Assembly (NCBI RefSeq): GCF_008373765.1
Contig: NZ_VUJW01000003.1
Location: 496,001-560,000, forward strand
DNA from: Nocardioides antri
GTDB taxonomy: Bacteria; Actinomycetota; Actinomycetes; Propionibacteriales; Nocardioidaceae
Length of the DNA stretch: 64,000 nt
Direction: 5' to 3'
Shown here: piece after piece, positions 8,173-15,445 of the stretch
Layout of the letters: the number at the start of each line of letters is the position of its first letter
How positions within the stretch are numbered: position 1 is the stretch's first letter
Made by a program: the position numbers and the translations under genes
Notes under the pieces: model-generated
Seen by the model: the letters and a program-made list of their open reading frames with translations, nothing else
The model's database searches: none
Told to the model about the DNA's origin: nothing

Positions 8173-8190
8173 GAGAACCTGTTCTAGCCT
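8173..8190 (+). promoter_or_regulatory. KstR-like operator overlapping a -10 element
   Basis: GAGAACCTGTTCTA (8173-8186) fits the KstR consensus TNNAACNNGTTNNA except for the first base. Its last TA starts a -10-like TAGCCT (8185-8190), which lies 6 nt before the ATG at 8197, so the mRNA is probably leaderless. The same arrangement occurs at 29824-29841. Confidence 0.5.
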
Positions 8191-8196
8191 TGCCGC

Positions 8197-8880
8197 ATGA
8201 GCCGCTTCCAGGAAGAGACCGCCACCGACGAGGAGATCGCGGCGGAGGCGGCACTCTACGCGCCGTTCACGAACGCCGTGCGCGAGCTCGTGGACGTGAC
8301 GATCCGTACCGAGGTCGAGCCCGACGAGGTCCGGGCGGCGCAGGTCGAGGTCGAGGCCATCGTCGAGCGGCTGCGGAAGAAGCAGATGCCCGGGGCGTAC
8401 GGCGTGCGGTTCCGGCCGGACGGCAGCCGGGGGCGCAACTGGGGCAACGCCGTGATGGGCCTGCGCAACCCGATCGCGCCGCCGCTCGACGTACGCACCG
8501 ACGGCGAGGGCCGGGCCTGGAGCGACTTCCACCTCGGGGCCGCCTACGAGGGCCCGCCGGGCCTGGTGCACGGCGGCGTGATCTCGCTGCTGCTCGACCA
8601 GGTCCTCGGGCACGCGGTGAGCAGCAGCGGCCGGCCCGGCATGACCGGCACGCTGACGATCGTCTACCGCCAGGGCACGCCACTCGGCGGGCTGCGCTGC
8701 GAGGCCTGGGTGGACCGGCGGGAGGGGATCAAGACCTGGGGCAAGGGCCGGATGCTGAACGCCGACGGTGAGGTGACCGCCGAGGCGGAGGGCATCTTCA
8801 TCCTGCCCAAGTGGGCCCGCAACCTCGACCGGTTCCGCGCCGCGGCCGAGGCGTCCGAGGCCGGGTTCGACCTCGAGTAG
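8197..8880 (+). CDS. PaaI-type hotdog thioesterase
   Basis: A 227-aa acyl-CoA thioesterase-like protein. The hotdog core is at about residues 105-205 with the 4HBT motif GLVHGGVISLLLDQVLG, where the His-Gly-Gly and the following Asp are the usual active-site elements. About 100 extra N-terminal residues (charged and helical) precede it, as in several actinobacterial lipid-metabolism members. No ribosome site is visible; a -10 element just upstream suggests leaderless translation. The KstR-like box points to a role in sterol or fatty-acid catabolism, as inference. Confidence 0.82.
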   Translation: MSRFQEETATDEEIAAEAALYAPFTNAVRELVDVTIRTEVEPDEVRAAQVEVEAIVERLRKKQMPGAYGVRFRPDGSRGRNWGNAVMGLRNPIAPPLDVRTDGEGRAWSDFHLGAAYEGPPGLVHGGVISLLLDQVLGHAVSSSGRPGMTGTLTIVYRQGTPLGGLRCEAWVDRREGIKTWGKGRMLNADGEVTAEAEGIFILPKWARNLDRFRAAAEASEAGFDLE

Positions 8881-8894
8881 CCGGACTCAGGGCC

Positions 8895-9926
8895 TCAGGA
8901 CCGCGCCGACGGCGGCGCCGATCCGGCGACCTCGTGCAGGTGCCGGAACGCGAGGCCGTAGGAGGCGAGCAGGGTCGTCTCCAGGTAGGGGATCCCGTGC
9001 ACCTGGCAGTGGCGCCGCACGATCGGTCGGGCTCGCCGGAGGTTGGGCCGCGGCATGCTTGGGAACAGGTGGTGCTCGATCTGCAGGTTGAGCCCGCCCA
9101 GCATGAGCCCGAGGAACGGACCGCCGGGGACGTTCCGCGCGGTGAGCACCTGGCGCAGCAGCGGGTCCGAGTCCTGCTCCGGCGTCAGGGTCGGCATCCC
9201 CTTGTGCGCCGGAGCGAACGAGCAGCCGAGGTAGACACCGAACAGCGCCTGGTGGACGGCGAGGAAGACGAGGGCCTGCGCCCAGGTCAGGGTGCTGACC
9301 AGCAGGGCGGCGTACAGGACACCGTGCGCGAGCAGCAGCGCGGCCTCGGTCCTCCGGTAGCGGAGCCCGGGCCGGAGCACGGCGCGCACGCTCGAGACGC
9401 GGAGGTTGATGGCCTCCAGCGTGAGCATCGGGAAGAACAAGCCGGCCTGGTGCCGCGTCAGCCACGCAGCCATGCCCCGCCTCTCGCCGGCCTGCTCCGC
9501 GTCGAAGACGAAGGCACCCACGGCGACGTCCGGGTCGGACTCCAGGTCGTTGGGGTGGGCGTGGTGCGCGTTGTGCTTGTCCAGCCACCAGCCGTAGCTG
9601 AGCCCGTTCAGCAGGTTGCCGTGGACCAGGCAGAGCATCGCGCTGACCCGGCTGCTGCGGGAGATCTGCCGATGGGCGGCGTCGTGGGAGAAGAACGCGA
9701 TCTGTCCGGACACGACGGCGAAGACCGGCGCCAGCAGGACCGCCCACCACGAGTCGCGCAGCAGCACCAGGCCGGCCACCGCCAGCAGCAGCGCCACGAG
9801 GTTGAGGCTGCCGAGCACCACGTAGTAGCGCGGTCTAGGCTGGAGGAGTCCTCGAACCCTGATCTGCCGGACCAGCTCGCCGTAGTCACTCTCGACGGGT
9901 TGGCGGATCTGACCGGTGAGGGACAT
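8895..9926 (-). CDS. Membrane fatty-acid (acyl-lipid) desaturase
   Basis: A 343-aa integral membrane di-iron desaturase. The three histidine boxes are intact: HDAAH near residue 82, HNAHH near 118 and QIEHHLFP near 285; the QxxHH third box is typical of front-end or delta-type acyl-lipid desaturases. Four to six membrane spans are visible. There is no fused cytochrome b5 domain, so an external ferredoxin or flavodoxin reductase must supply electrons. The gene is monocistronic and ends 14 nt from the thioesterase stop. Confidence 0.9.
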   Translation of the reverse strand: MSLTGQIRQPVESDYGELVRQIRVRGLLQPRPRYYVVLGSLNLVALLLAVAGLVLLRDSWWAVLLAPVFAVVSGQIAFFSHDAAHRQISRSSRVSAMLCLVHGNLLNGLSYGWWLDKHNAHHAHPNDLESDPDVAVGAFVFDAEQAGERRGMAAWLTRHQAGLFFPMLTLEAINLRVSSVRAVLRPGLRYRRTEAALLLAHGVLYAALLVSTLTWAQALVFLAVHQALFGVYLGCSFAPAHKGMPTLTPEQDSDPLLRQVLTARNVPGGPFLGLMLGGLNLQIEHHLFPSMPRPNLRRARPIVRRHCQVHGIPYLETTLLASYGLAFRHLHEVAGSAPPSARS

Positions 9927-10008
9927 GGAGACTCCCGACTGCTCGCTATTGTCGCCGCCGGGGTCTGAGGTGGCCTCACCACCGAGGCTACCCCCTTACC
10001 CCTGAGGG

Positions 10009-10740
10009 GTGGAGCGCTTGCGGACCAGGACCGAGATCCTCGCGGCTCTCGGTGTCGACGGTGGGTCGGGACGTTCGCTGCCGGAGCAGCTCTGCGTCGC
10101 CTGCACGACGACCCTGGGGCTCGACGGCGCCGGGATCGCGCTCATGACCGATGCCGGCCACCAAGGCGTGCTCGGGACGTACGGCGAGGTCGCGACCCGG
10201 CTGGAGGACCTCCAGTACGAGCTCGGCGAGGGTCCGAGCGTGGACGCGTCCCGACGCAACGGCCCGGCGCTCCACGCCGAGCTGACCGCGGGCGAGATGT
10301 CCCTGTGGCCGGGGTTCGGCCCCGCGGCGTGGGCGGCGGGCGTGCGGGCGGTGTTCGCGCTGCCACTCCAGGTCGGCGCCGTCCGACTGGGCAGCCTGTG
10401 CCTCTACCGCTCGACCGCCGGCCACCTGGACGAGGACGGTACGGCGACCGCGCTCGCGTACGCCGACGCTGCCCTCGCGGTCCTGCTGTTCCTCCATGCC
10501 CAGGTGTCGCCCGGGTCTGCGCTTCATCCCACGCTGCGGGAGCCGCTGGACTACCGTGCCGAGGTGCACCAGGCCACCGGCTTCCTGTCGGTCCAGGCGT
10601 CGGTCGGTCTCACCGAGGCGCTGCTGCTGCTCCGCGCCCACGCGTTCGCCAGCGACCGGTCCCTCGTCGAGGTGGCCCGGGACGTGCTGGCCGGACGAAC
10701 CCGCATTCCTTTCGTCAGCACGGAGAGGGAGGATGATTGA
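10009..10740 (+). CDS. GAF-ANTAR regulator (1)
   Basis: A 243-aa signalling protein with an N-terminal GAF domain (about residues 20-160; LGEGPSVDA and AVFALPLQVGAVRLGSL are characteristic) and a C-terminal ANTAR domain (from residue 180; helices around DYRAEVHQATGFLSVQASVG, then LTEALLLLRAHAFASDRSLVEVARDV with a break). ANTAR domains bind paired hairpins in nascent RNA and prevent termination. The start is GTG 10009 by frame and domain limits; no clear ribosome site is visible. It sits 45 nt before a second protein of the same design, so the two are probably one transcript. Confidence 0.82.
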   Translation: MERLRTRTEILAALGVDGGSGRSLPEQLCVACTTTLGLDGAGIALMTDAGHQGVLGTYGEVATRLEDLQYELGEGPSVDASRRNGPALHAELTAGEMSLWPGFGPAAWAAGVRAVFALPLQVGAVRLGSLCLYRSTAGHLDEDGTATALAYADAALAVLLFLHAQVSPGSALHPTLREPLDYRAEVHQATGFLSVQASVGLTEALLLLRAHAFASDRSLVEVARDVLAGRTRIPFVSTEREDD

Positions 10741-10785
10741 TCCACCCGTACCCGCCACCTGTCACCCCACGAAGAGGCCGCCGTC

Positions 10786-11508
10786 ATGACGACTGAGCAG
10801 CGGTTGACCCAGGTGTTCGTCGAGCTCGCCGACACCCTCGTCGACGAGTTCGACGCGCTGGACTTCCTGTCCACGCTCACCGACCGCAGCGTGGAGCTGC
10901 TTCGCGCCGAGGCGGCAGGCGTGATCCTCAACAACCTGCGCGGGGGCCTGCACGTGGTCGCCTCGACGAGCGACGCGGCGCAGGTGCTGGAGCTGTTCGA
11001 GCTCCAGAACGACGAGGGCCCGTGCCTCGACTGCTTCAACAGCGGTCGCGCGGTGGTCAACGTCGACCTGGAGGAGGCGCGCACGCGATGGCCGCGCTTC
11101 AGCGCCCGGGCGGCCGAGGTGGGCTACCAGTCGACGCACGCGATCCCGCTGCGCCTCCGGGACTCGGTGATCGGCGCGATGAACCTCTTCTGCGCCGGCA
11201 GCACGCCCCTCTCCGAGGAGGACCTCGCGGTCGGGCAGGCCCTCGCCGACATCGCCACCATCGGGCTCCTTCAGGAGCGCGCGGTGCGCCAGTCCGGGCT
11301 GCTCGCCGAGCAGCTCCAGACCGCGCTCAACAGCCGCATCATGATCGAGCAGGCCAAGGGCGTCCTGTTCGCGAGCGCGGGCCTCGACATCGAACAGGCG
11401 TTCCGGCTGATGCGCGAGTACAGCCGCAGCCACCGCGTGCCGATCAAGACCGTCGCCCGGAGCGTCATCGACCGGGAGCTGACCACCGACGACCTGCGGG
11501 GCGCCTGA
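10786..11508 (+). CDS. GAF-ANTAR regulator (2)
   Basis: A 240-aa paralogue-like protein: GAF domain at about residues 10-150 (QNDEGPCLDCFNSGRAVVNV, AMNLFCAG) and a full ANTAR domain at 165-225 with the conserved LNSRIMIEQAKGVLFA and the helix pair RLMREYSRSHRVPIKTVARS. The two Cys in EGPCLDC could sense redox or metal. The ATG lies 45 nt after the first GAF-ANTAR stop. Conserved residues are better kept here than in its partner. Target RNAs are unknown. Confidence 0.87.
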   Translation: MTTEQRLTQVFVELADTLVDEFDALDFLSTLTDRSVELLRAEAAGVILNNLRGGLHVVASTSDAAQVLELFELQNDEGPCLDCFNSGRAVVNVDLEEARTRWPRFSARAAEVGYQSTHAIPLRLRDSVIGAMNLFCAGSTPLSEEDLAVGQALADIATIGLLQERAVRQSGLLAEQLQTALNSRIMIEQAKGVLFASAGLDIEQAFRLMREYSRSHRVPIKTVARSVIDRELTTDDLRGA

Positions 11509-11523
11509 ACCGCAGGGACGCGC

Positions 11524-13008
11524 TCAGACCTTTACGCCGCGGGCCTGCTCGTCGGTGAGCCGGACCTCCTCGAGGGCCTGGTTCTCGAGCTCCTCGCGGC
11601 GACGGCGCTCGGCCTCGGCGTCGTACTCCCCCGGCTGGGAGACCAGGTCCGCGGCACCCCGCCGGAGCCGCTGGAGGGCGACCCGGGCGAAGATCTGCTG
11701 CTCGGTCGAGGTGCGCTCCGCGCGGCCGCGGCCGAGGAACGAGACCAGCCAGTGCAGCACGGCGGTGACCCGGTTCTTGAAGCCGGTGATGTAGAAGAGG
11801 TGGACCGCGAGCCACATCAGCCAGGCGATGAACCCGGTGAGCCGGAGCCTGCCGACGAGGGCCACGGCGCGGAAGCGGCTGACGATGGCCATCGAGCCCT
11901 TGTCGAAGTACTTGAACGGCTTCTGCGGGGCCTTGCCCTTGAGTCGGCCGTCGATCGTCTTCGCGGCGTACTTCGCACCCTGGATCGCGACCTGCGCGAC
12001 ACCCGGGAGGTTGTCGAGGGCGATCATGTCGCCGACCACGAAGACCTCGGGGTAGCCGGGAAGCGTCAGGTCGGGGTTGACCGCGATCCGGCCGGCGCGG
12101 TCGAGGGGCGCTCCGGTCTGGTCCGACAGCGTCTTGCCCAGCGGGCTCGCCTGGACGCCGGCGGCCCACACCTTGGTGACCGCCGAGATGCGCTGCTCGG
12201 TGCCGTCCTTGTACTTCACGACGAGGCCGCGCTCGTCGACGTCGGAGACCAGCGCGCCCAGCATGACCTCGACACCGAGGTCGGCGAGCTTCTTCTGGGT
12301 CCAGGCTCCGAGCTTGGCGCCGAACGGCGGCAGCACCTGCGGCGCCGCGTCGACGAGGATCACCCGGGCGTGGTGGCTGCTGATCGCGCGGAAGTCGCGG
12401 GTCAGGGTGCGGTGCGCGAGCTCGGCGATCTGGCCCGCCATCTCGACACCGGTCGGGCCGGCGCCGACGACCACGAAGGTCAGCAGGTGGTCGACGTTCT
12501 CACCGCGGGCCGCGCCGAGCTCGGCCATCTCGAACGCGCCGAAGATCCGGCCGCGCAGCTCGAGGGCGTCGTCGATGCTCTTCATGCCGGGGGCGAACTC
12601 GGCGAAGTGGTCGTTGCCGAAGTAGGACTGGCCCGCGCCGGCGGCGACGATCAGTGAGTCGTACGGCGTCGTCAGCTCGCGACCGAGGACCTGCGAGGTG
12701 ACGGTCCTGGCCTCGAGGTCGATGTCGGTGACCTCGCCGAGCAGCACCTGGGCGTTCTTCTGCCGGGCCAGCACCTCACGGGTCGGCGGGGCGATCTCGC
12801 CCTCGGACAGGATGCCGGTCGCCACCTGGTAGAGCAGGGGCTGGAACAGGTGGTGCGTGGTCTTCGCGATCATGGTCACGTCGACGTCGGCGTCCTTGAG
12901 GGCCTTCGTGCCGAACAGGCCTCCGAAGCCGGATCCGATGACGACTACCTGGTGGCGCTGGGAGCGCGGGACGAGTGCTCGCTCGGGTGTGCGGGTCTCC
13001 TCGGTCAT
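11524..13008 (-). CDS. ndh: Type II NADH dehydrogenase (NDH-2), copy A
   Basis: A 494-aa FAD-dependent, non-proton-pumping NADH:quinone oxidoreductase at the inner face of the membrane. The N-terminal FAD loop is VVVIGSGFGGLFG, the second Rossmann loop VVVGAGPTGVEMAGQIAEL, and the C-terminal flavin contact GDMIALDNLPGVAQVAIQG. The C-terminal 100 residues carry hydrophobic membrane-association helices (AWLMWLAVHLFYITGF). The start is ATG 13008 with AGGAGG 4 nt upstream; the open frame beyond it is not coding. The protein is closely similar over its whole length to the gene at 15446-16873. Confidence 0.93.
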   Translation of the reverse strand: MTEETRTPERALVPRSQRHQVVVIGSGFGGLFGTKALKDADVDVTMIAKTTHHLFQPLLYQVATGILSEGEIAPPTREVLARQKNAQVLLGEVTDIDLEARTVTSQVLGRELTTPYDSLIVAAGAGQSYFGNDHFAEFAPGMKSIDDALELRGRIFGAFEMAELGAARGENVDHLLTFVVVGAGPTGVEMAGQIAELAHRTLTRDFRAISSHHARVILVDAAPQVLPPFGAKLGAWTQKKLADLGVEVMLGALVSDVDERGLVVKYKDGTEQRISAVTKVWAAGVQASPLGKTLSDQTGAPLDRAGRIAVNPDLTLPGYPEVFVVGDMIALDNLPGVAQVAIQGAKYAAKTIDGRLKGKAPQKPFKYFDKGSMAIVSRFRAVALVGRLRLTGFIAWLMWLAVHLFYITGFKNRVTAVLHWLVSFLGRGRAERTSTEQQIFARVALQRLRRGAADLVSQPGEYDAEAERRRREELENQALEEVRLTDEQARGVKV

Positions 13009-13279
13009 TGAGCCTCCTGTGACGTCGGACGCGACGCGCGGTGCCGGTCGGGCCATGTCCGCGTCGCTGCCTGCAACCATGATCCCGCGCTCGCCGAGCG
13101 CGGCCCAAAAGGGCGACGAAGTCTCTTCGGTCACACCGGACAACGGTGCGTCCGACCGGGCACAATCTCCTCGAGAGGTCAGGTTTGGGCTCGGAGGGAC
13201 AGGGGTAGGGAACCCTGGATTCCTGCAAGGACGACCTCGACACCGACTCGGGAGCTGGACCACACGGAAGGGGTTCACG

Positions 13280-14260
13280 TTGCCGCACCGGCAGGTCCTC
13301 ACCCTGACCACCGGTCCTCGTAGCGTGCAAGAAGCACGTCGCTGGGCGGTGCGGACGTGCCAGGCGATCGACCGGCAGGACCTCACCGAGTGCGCCGAGC
13401 TAGGCGTCTCCGAGCTCGTGACGAACGCGCTCCTCCACGCCGATCCGCCGATCCGGCTTCAGCTCCGCGGCACGACCGAGCACCCGCGGATCGAGGTCGC
13501 CGACGCCTCCGTCGTCCCGCCCCAGCCCGGCTCTGTCGCCGGCGGCATCGACCTCGACGCCTTCGACCTCGACGCCTTCGACTCCGCGGCCGTCGACGAG
13601 TTCGACGTCAGTGCCCTCCCCGGGTTCGGCCGCGGCCTCGACATCGTCGCCCGCGCCGCCGCGTCGTGGGGCGCGGTGATCGAGGAGGACGGCAAGACCG
13701 TCTGGTTCGAGCCGGCCGCGGGCTTCTCCGACGGGGCCGGCGCCAACTTCCAGCTGATGTCGCCGCCGGACACCGGCGAGCCCCGCACCCGGATGGGTGA
13801 GGTCGCCATCCAGATCATGGGCGTCCCGGTCCACGCGTTCGCGCTCTTCCAGCGGCACTACCGCGACCTGCGGCGCGAGATCCGGCTGCTGGCCCTCTCC
13901 CACGAGGACGACTACCCCCTGGCCAAGGTGCTGTCGGAGCACTTCAACGCCCTCGAGCTGCCCCTGCGGTCCAACATGGGGCGCGAGCAGGTCGACGACG
14001 CACTGGAGGCCGGCCGGGACACCATCGACCTGCGGTTGCGGATGCCGCCCCACGTCGCGCGCCAGATCGGCGAGCTGATCGACCTCCTCGACGCGGCCGA
14101 CGACTTCAGCCGGGCCGAGCGGCTACTGACCGCGCCGCGCCTCCCTGAGCAGCGCGCGTTCCAGATCTGGTTCCTCAGCGAGTTCCGCCGCCAGGCGGCC
14201 GGCGCTTCACCGCAGCCGTGGTCCGACGCCTCCACCACGCGTCCTACGATCCGGTCGTGA
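13280..14260 (+). CDS. HATPase_c regulator (RsbW-like) with C-terminal helical domain
   Basis: A 326-aa cytoplasmic protein. Residues 1-135 form a GHKL ATP-binding domain of the anti-sigma/serine-kinase type: N-box ELGVSELVTNALLHAD and G-box LPGFGRGLDIVARAAASWGA. An acidic IDLDAFDLDAFDSAAVDEF insert separates them. The last ~180 residues are helical and of unknown function. The TTG at 13280 has GGAAGGGG 6 nt upstream; earlier in-frame codons run antisense into ndh. Its stop overlaps the first fluoride-channel start (GTGA). It may phosphorylate an anti-sigma antagonist; no partner is adjacent. Confidence 0.8.
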   Translation: MPHRQVLTLTTGPRSVQEARRWAVRTCQAIDRQDLTECAELGVSELVTNALLHADPPIRLQLRGTTEHPRIEVADASVVPPQPGSVAGGIDLDAFDLDAFDSAAVDEFDVSALPGFGRGLDIVARAAASWGAVIEEDGKTVWFEPAAGFSDGAGANFQLMSPPDTGEPRTRMGEVAIQIMGVPVHAFALFQRHYRDLRREIRLLALSHEDDYPLAKVLSEHFNALELPLRSNMGREQVDDALEAGRDTIDLRLRMPPHVARQIGELIDLLDAADDFSRAERLLTAPRLPEQRAFQIWFLSEFRRQAAGASPQPWSDASTTRPTIRS

Positions 14261-14652
14261 CCCGACCTGCCCCGCGGCCGCTCGCCGCGGTGGCACTCGG
14301 CGGAGCCGCGGGCGCCGTGCTGCGTCACCTGCTGGGTGAGCTGGCGCCCGACGGCACGGGCTTCCCCTGGACGACGTTCGCGATCAACGTCGCGGGGTGC
14401 GCGCTGCTCGCGGGCCTGGAGCTGCTGCCGCCGGCCCGGCGGTCCGCCACCTGGGCCGCCGGACTCGGGCCGGGCGTCCTCGGCGGGTTCACCACCTTCT
14501 CGGCGACCAGCGAGCAGGCGCGCTCCCTCCTCGCCGCCGGCGACGCCACGGTCGCCGGCGCCTACGTCCTCGGCACCCTCGGCGCCTGCCTGCTCGCGGT
14601 GGTCGTCGTCGGGCGCTACGCGCCGCCACTCCCCGCGGAGGACGAGCTGTGA
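14257..14652 (+). CDS. crcB: Fluoride channel subunit Fluc/CrcB (1)
   Basis: A 131-aa four-TM fluoride exporter subunit. The N-terminal GGAAGAVLRHLL and the central FAINVAGCALLAGL and LGGFTTFSATSEQA blocks are the Fluc signature; the GFTTFS motif contains the phenylalanine-box and Na+-site residues. GTG 14257 overlaps the upstream stop by 4 bp (translational coupling). Followed immediately by a second subunit, so the channel is probably a heterodimer. Confidence 0.93.
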   Translation: MTRPAPRPLAAVALGGAAGAVLRHLLGELAPDGTGFPWTTFAINVAGCALLAGLELLPPARRSATWAAGLGPGVLGGFTTFSATSEQARSLLAAGDATVAGAYVLGTLGACLLAVVVVGRYAPPLPAEDEL

Positions 14653-14981
14653 CCGCCACCCTCTGCGTGGCCCTCGGCGCGCTCGTCGGCGCGCCGCTCC
14701 GCTACCTCCTCGGCCTGCGGCTCGACGGCGTCCTCCCGTGGGGCACGCTCCTCGTCAACGTGGTGGCATCGCTCGGGCTCGGGCTCTGCGTCGGCTGGTC
14801 GATCGAGGGGCCGGCGTACTCACTGGTCGGTGTCGGGTTCTGCGGCGGCATGTCGACCTACTCCTCGTTCGCCGTGCAGACCCGGGACCTCGGCCCCCGG
14901 GGCGGCACGGCGTACGCCGTCCTCACGATCGGGCTGGGCCTCGCGGCGGCCGTCCTGGGCTACGGGCTGGCTCAGGCGTAG
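14649..14981 (+). CDS. crcB: Fluoride channel subunit Fluc/CrcB (2)
   Basis: A 110-aa second Fluc subunit. ALGALVGAPLRYLLGL, LLVNVVASLGLGL and FCGGMSTYSSFAVQ align with the same regions of subunit 1, but GGMSTYSS replaces GGFTTFSA. GTG 14649 overlaps the crcB1 stop by 4 bp. Dual inverted subunits are normal in Gram-positive lineages. The 3' end overlaps the convergent metallopeptidase gene by 10 bp. Confidence 0.92.
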   Translation: MTATLCVALGALVGAPLRYLLGLRLDGVLPWGTLLVNVVASLGLGLCVGWSIEGPAYSLVGVGFCGGMSTYSSFAVQTRDLGPRGGTAYAVLTIGLGLAAAVLGYGLAQA

Positions 14982-15328
14982 CCGAGGTCGTGGAGCCGGT
15001 CGTCGTCGATCCCGAAGTGGTGGGCGACCTCGTGCACGACGGTGATCCGGATCTCCTCGACCAGGTCGTCCTCGTCGTCGCACATGTCGAGCAACGGCCC
15101 CCGGTACAGGAAGATCCGGTCGGGCAGCTGGGGCAGCATGGACGCGTCGCGCTCGGTGAGCGCGACGCCGTCGTAGAGCCCGAGCAGGTCGTCCGGCTCG
15201 CCCTCCGGCGGCTCGTCCTCGACGAGCACGACGACGTTGCGGACGAGTGACGCGATCTCGTCGGGGATGGCGTCGAGCGCCTCCTCGACGATCGCGTCGA
15301 ACTCCTCCGGGCTCATCTGCACGGGCAT
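14972..15328 (-). CDS. Zincin-like metallopeptidase family protein (DUF1025 type)
   Basis: A 118-aa small acidic protein of the minimal metallopeptidase family. The zinc motif HEVAHHFGID near residue 98 gives HExxH plus a downstream acidic residue, and the upstream block YDGVALTERDASMLPQLPDR and IFLYRGPLL are characteristic. The family is about this length, so nothing is missing. Physiological substrate is unknown. The ATG at 15328 is preceded by a GGGGG stretch. Confidence 0.88.
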   Translation of the reverse strand: MPVQMSPEEFDAIVEEALDAIPDEIASLVRNVVVLVEDEPPEGEPDDLLGLYDGVALTERDASMLPQLPDRIFLYRGPLLDMCDDEDDLVEEIRITVVHEVAHHFGIDDDRLHDLGYA

Positions 15329-15445
15329 CCGTCAACCCCCTGGCTCGCCCCGATCCTGACAGGAAACACGCCAGAGTCCGAACCGACCCCCGCTCGGCGC
15401 GCGGTTTCGGCAGACTGCCTCGGAGGCACCGGCGGAAGGACTCAC

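Noticed and set aside
11022-11558. Arg/Pro/Ala-rich open frames on the opposite or shifted frames of many genes
   Set aside because: Typical codon-bias shadows in ~70% GC DNA; no motifs, and they overlap well-supported genes.
12990-13030. Rex or other redox operator upstream of ndh copy A
   Set aside because: No TGTGAAC/TTCACA-type inverted repeat is present.
13009-13279. Fluoride riboswitch upstream of the crcB operon
   Set aside because: I could not find a conserved pseudoknot-like core by eye; an Infernal search would be needed.
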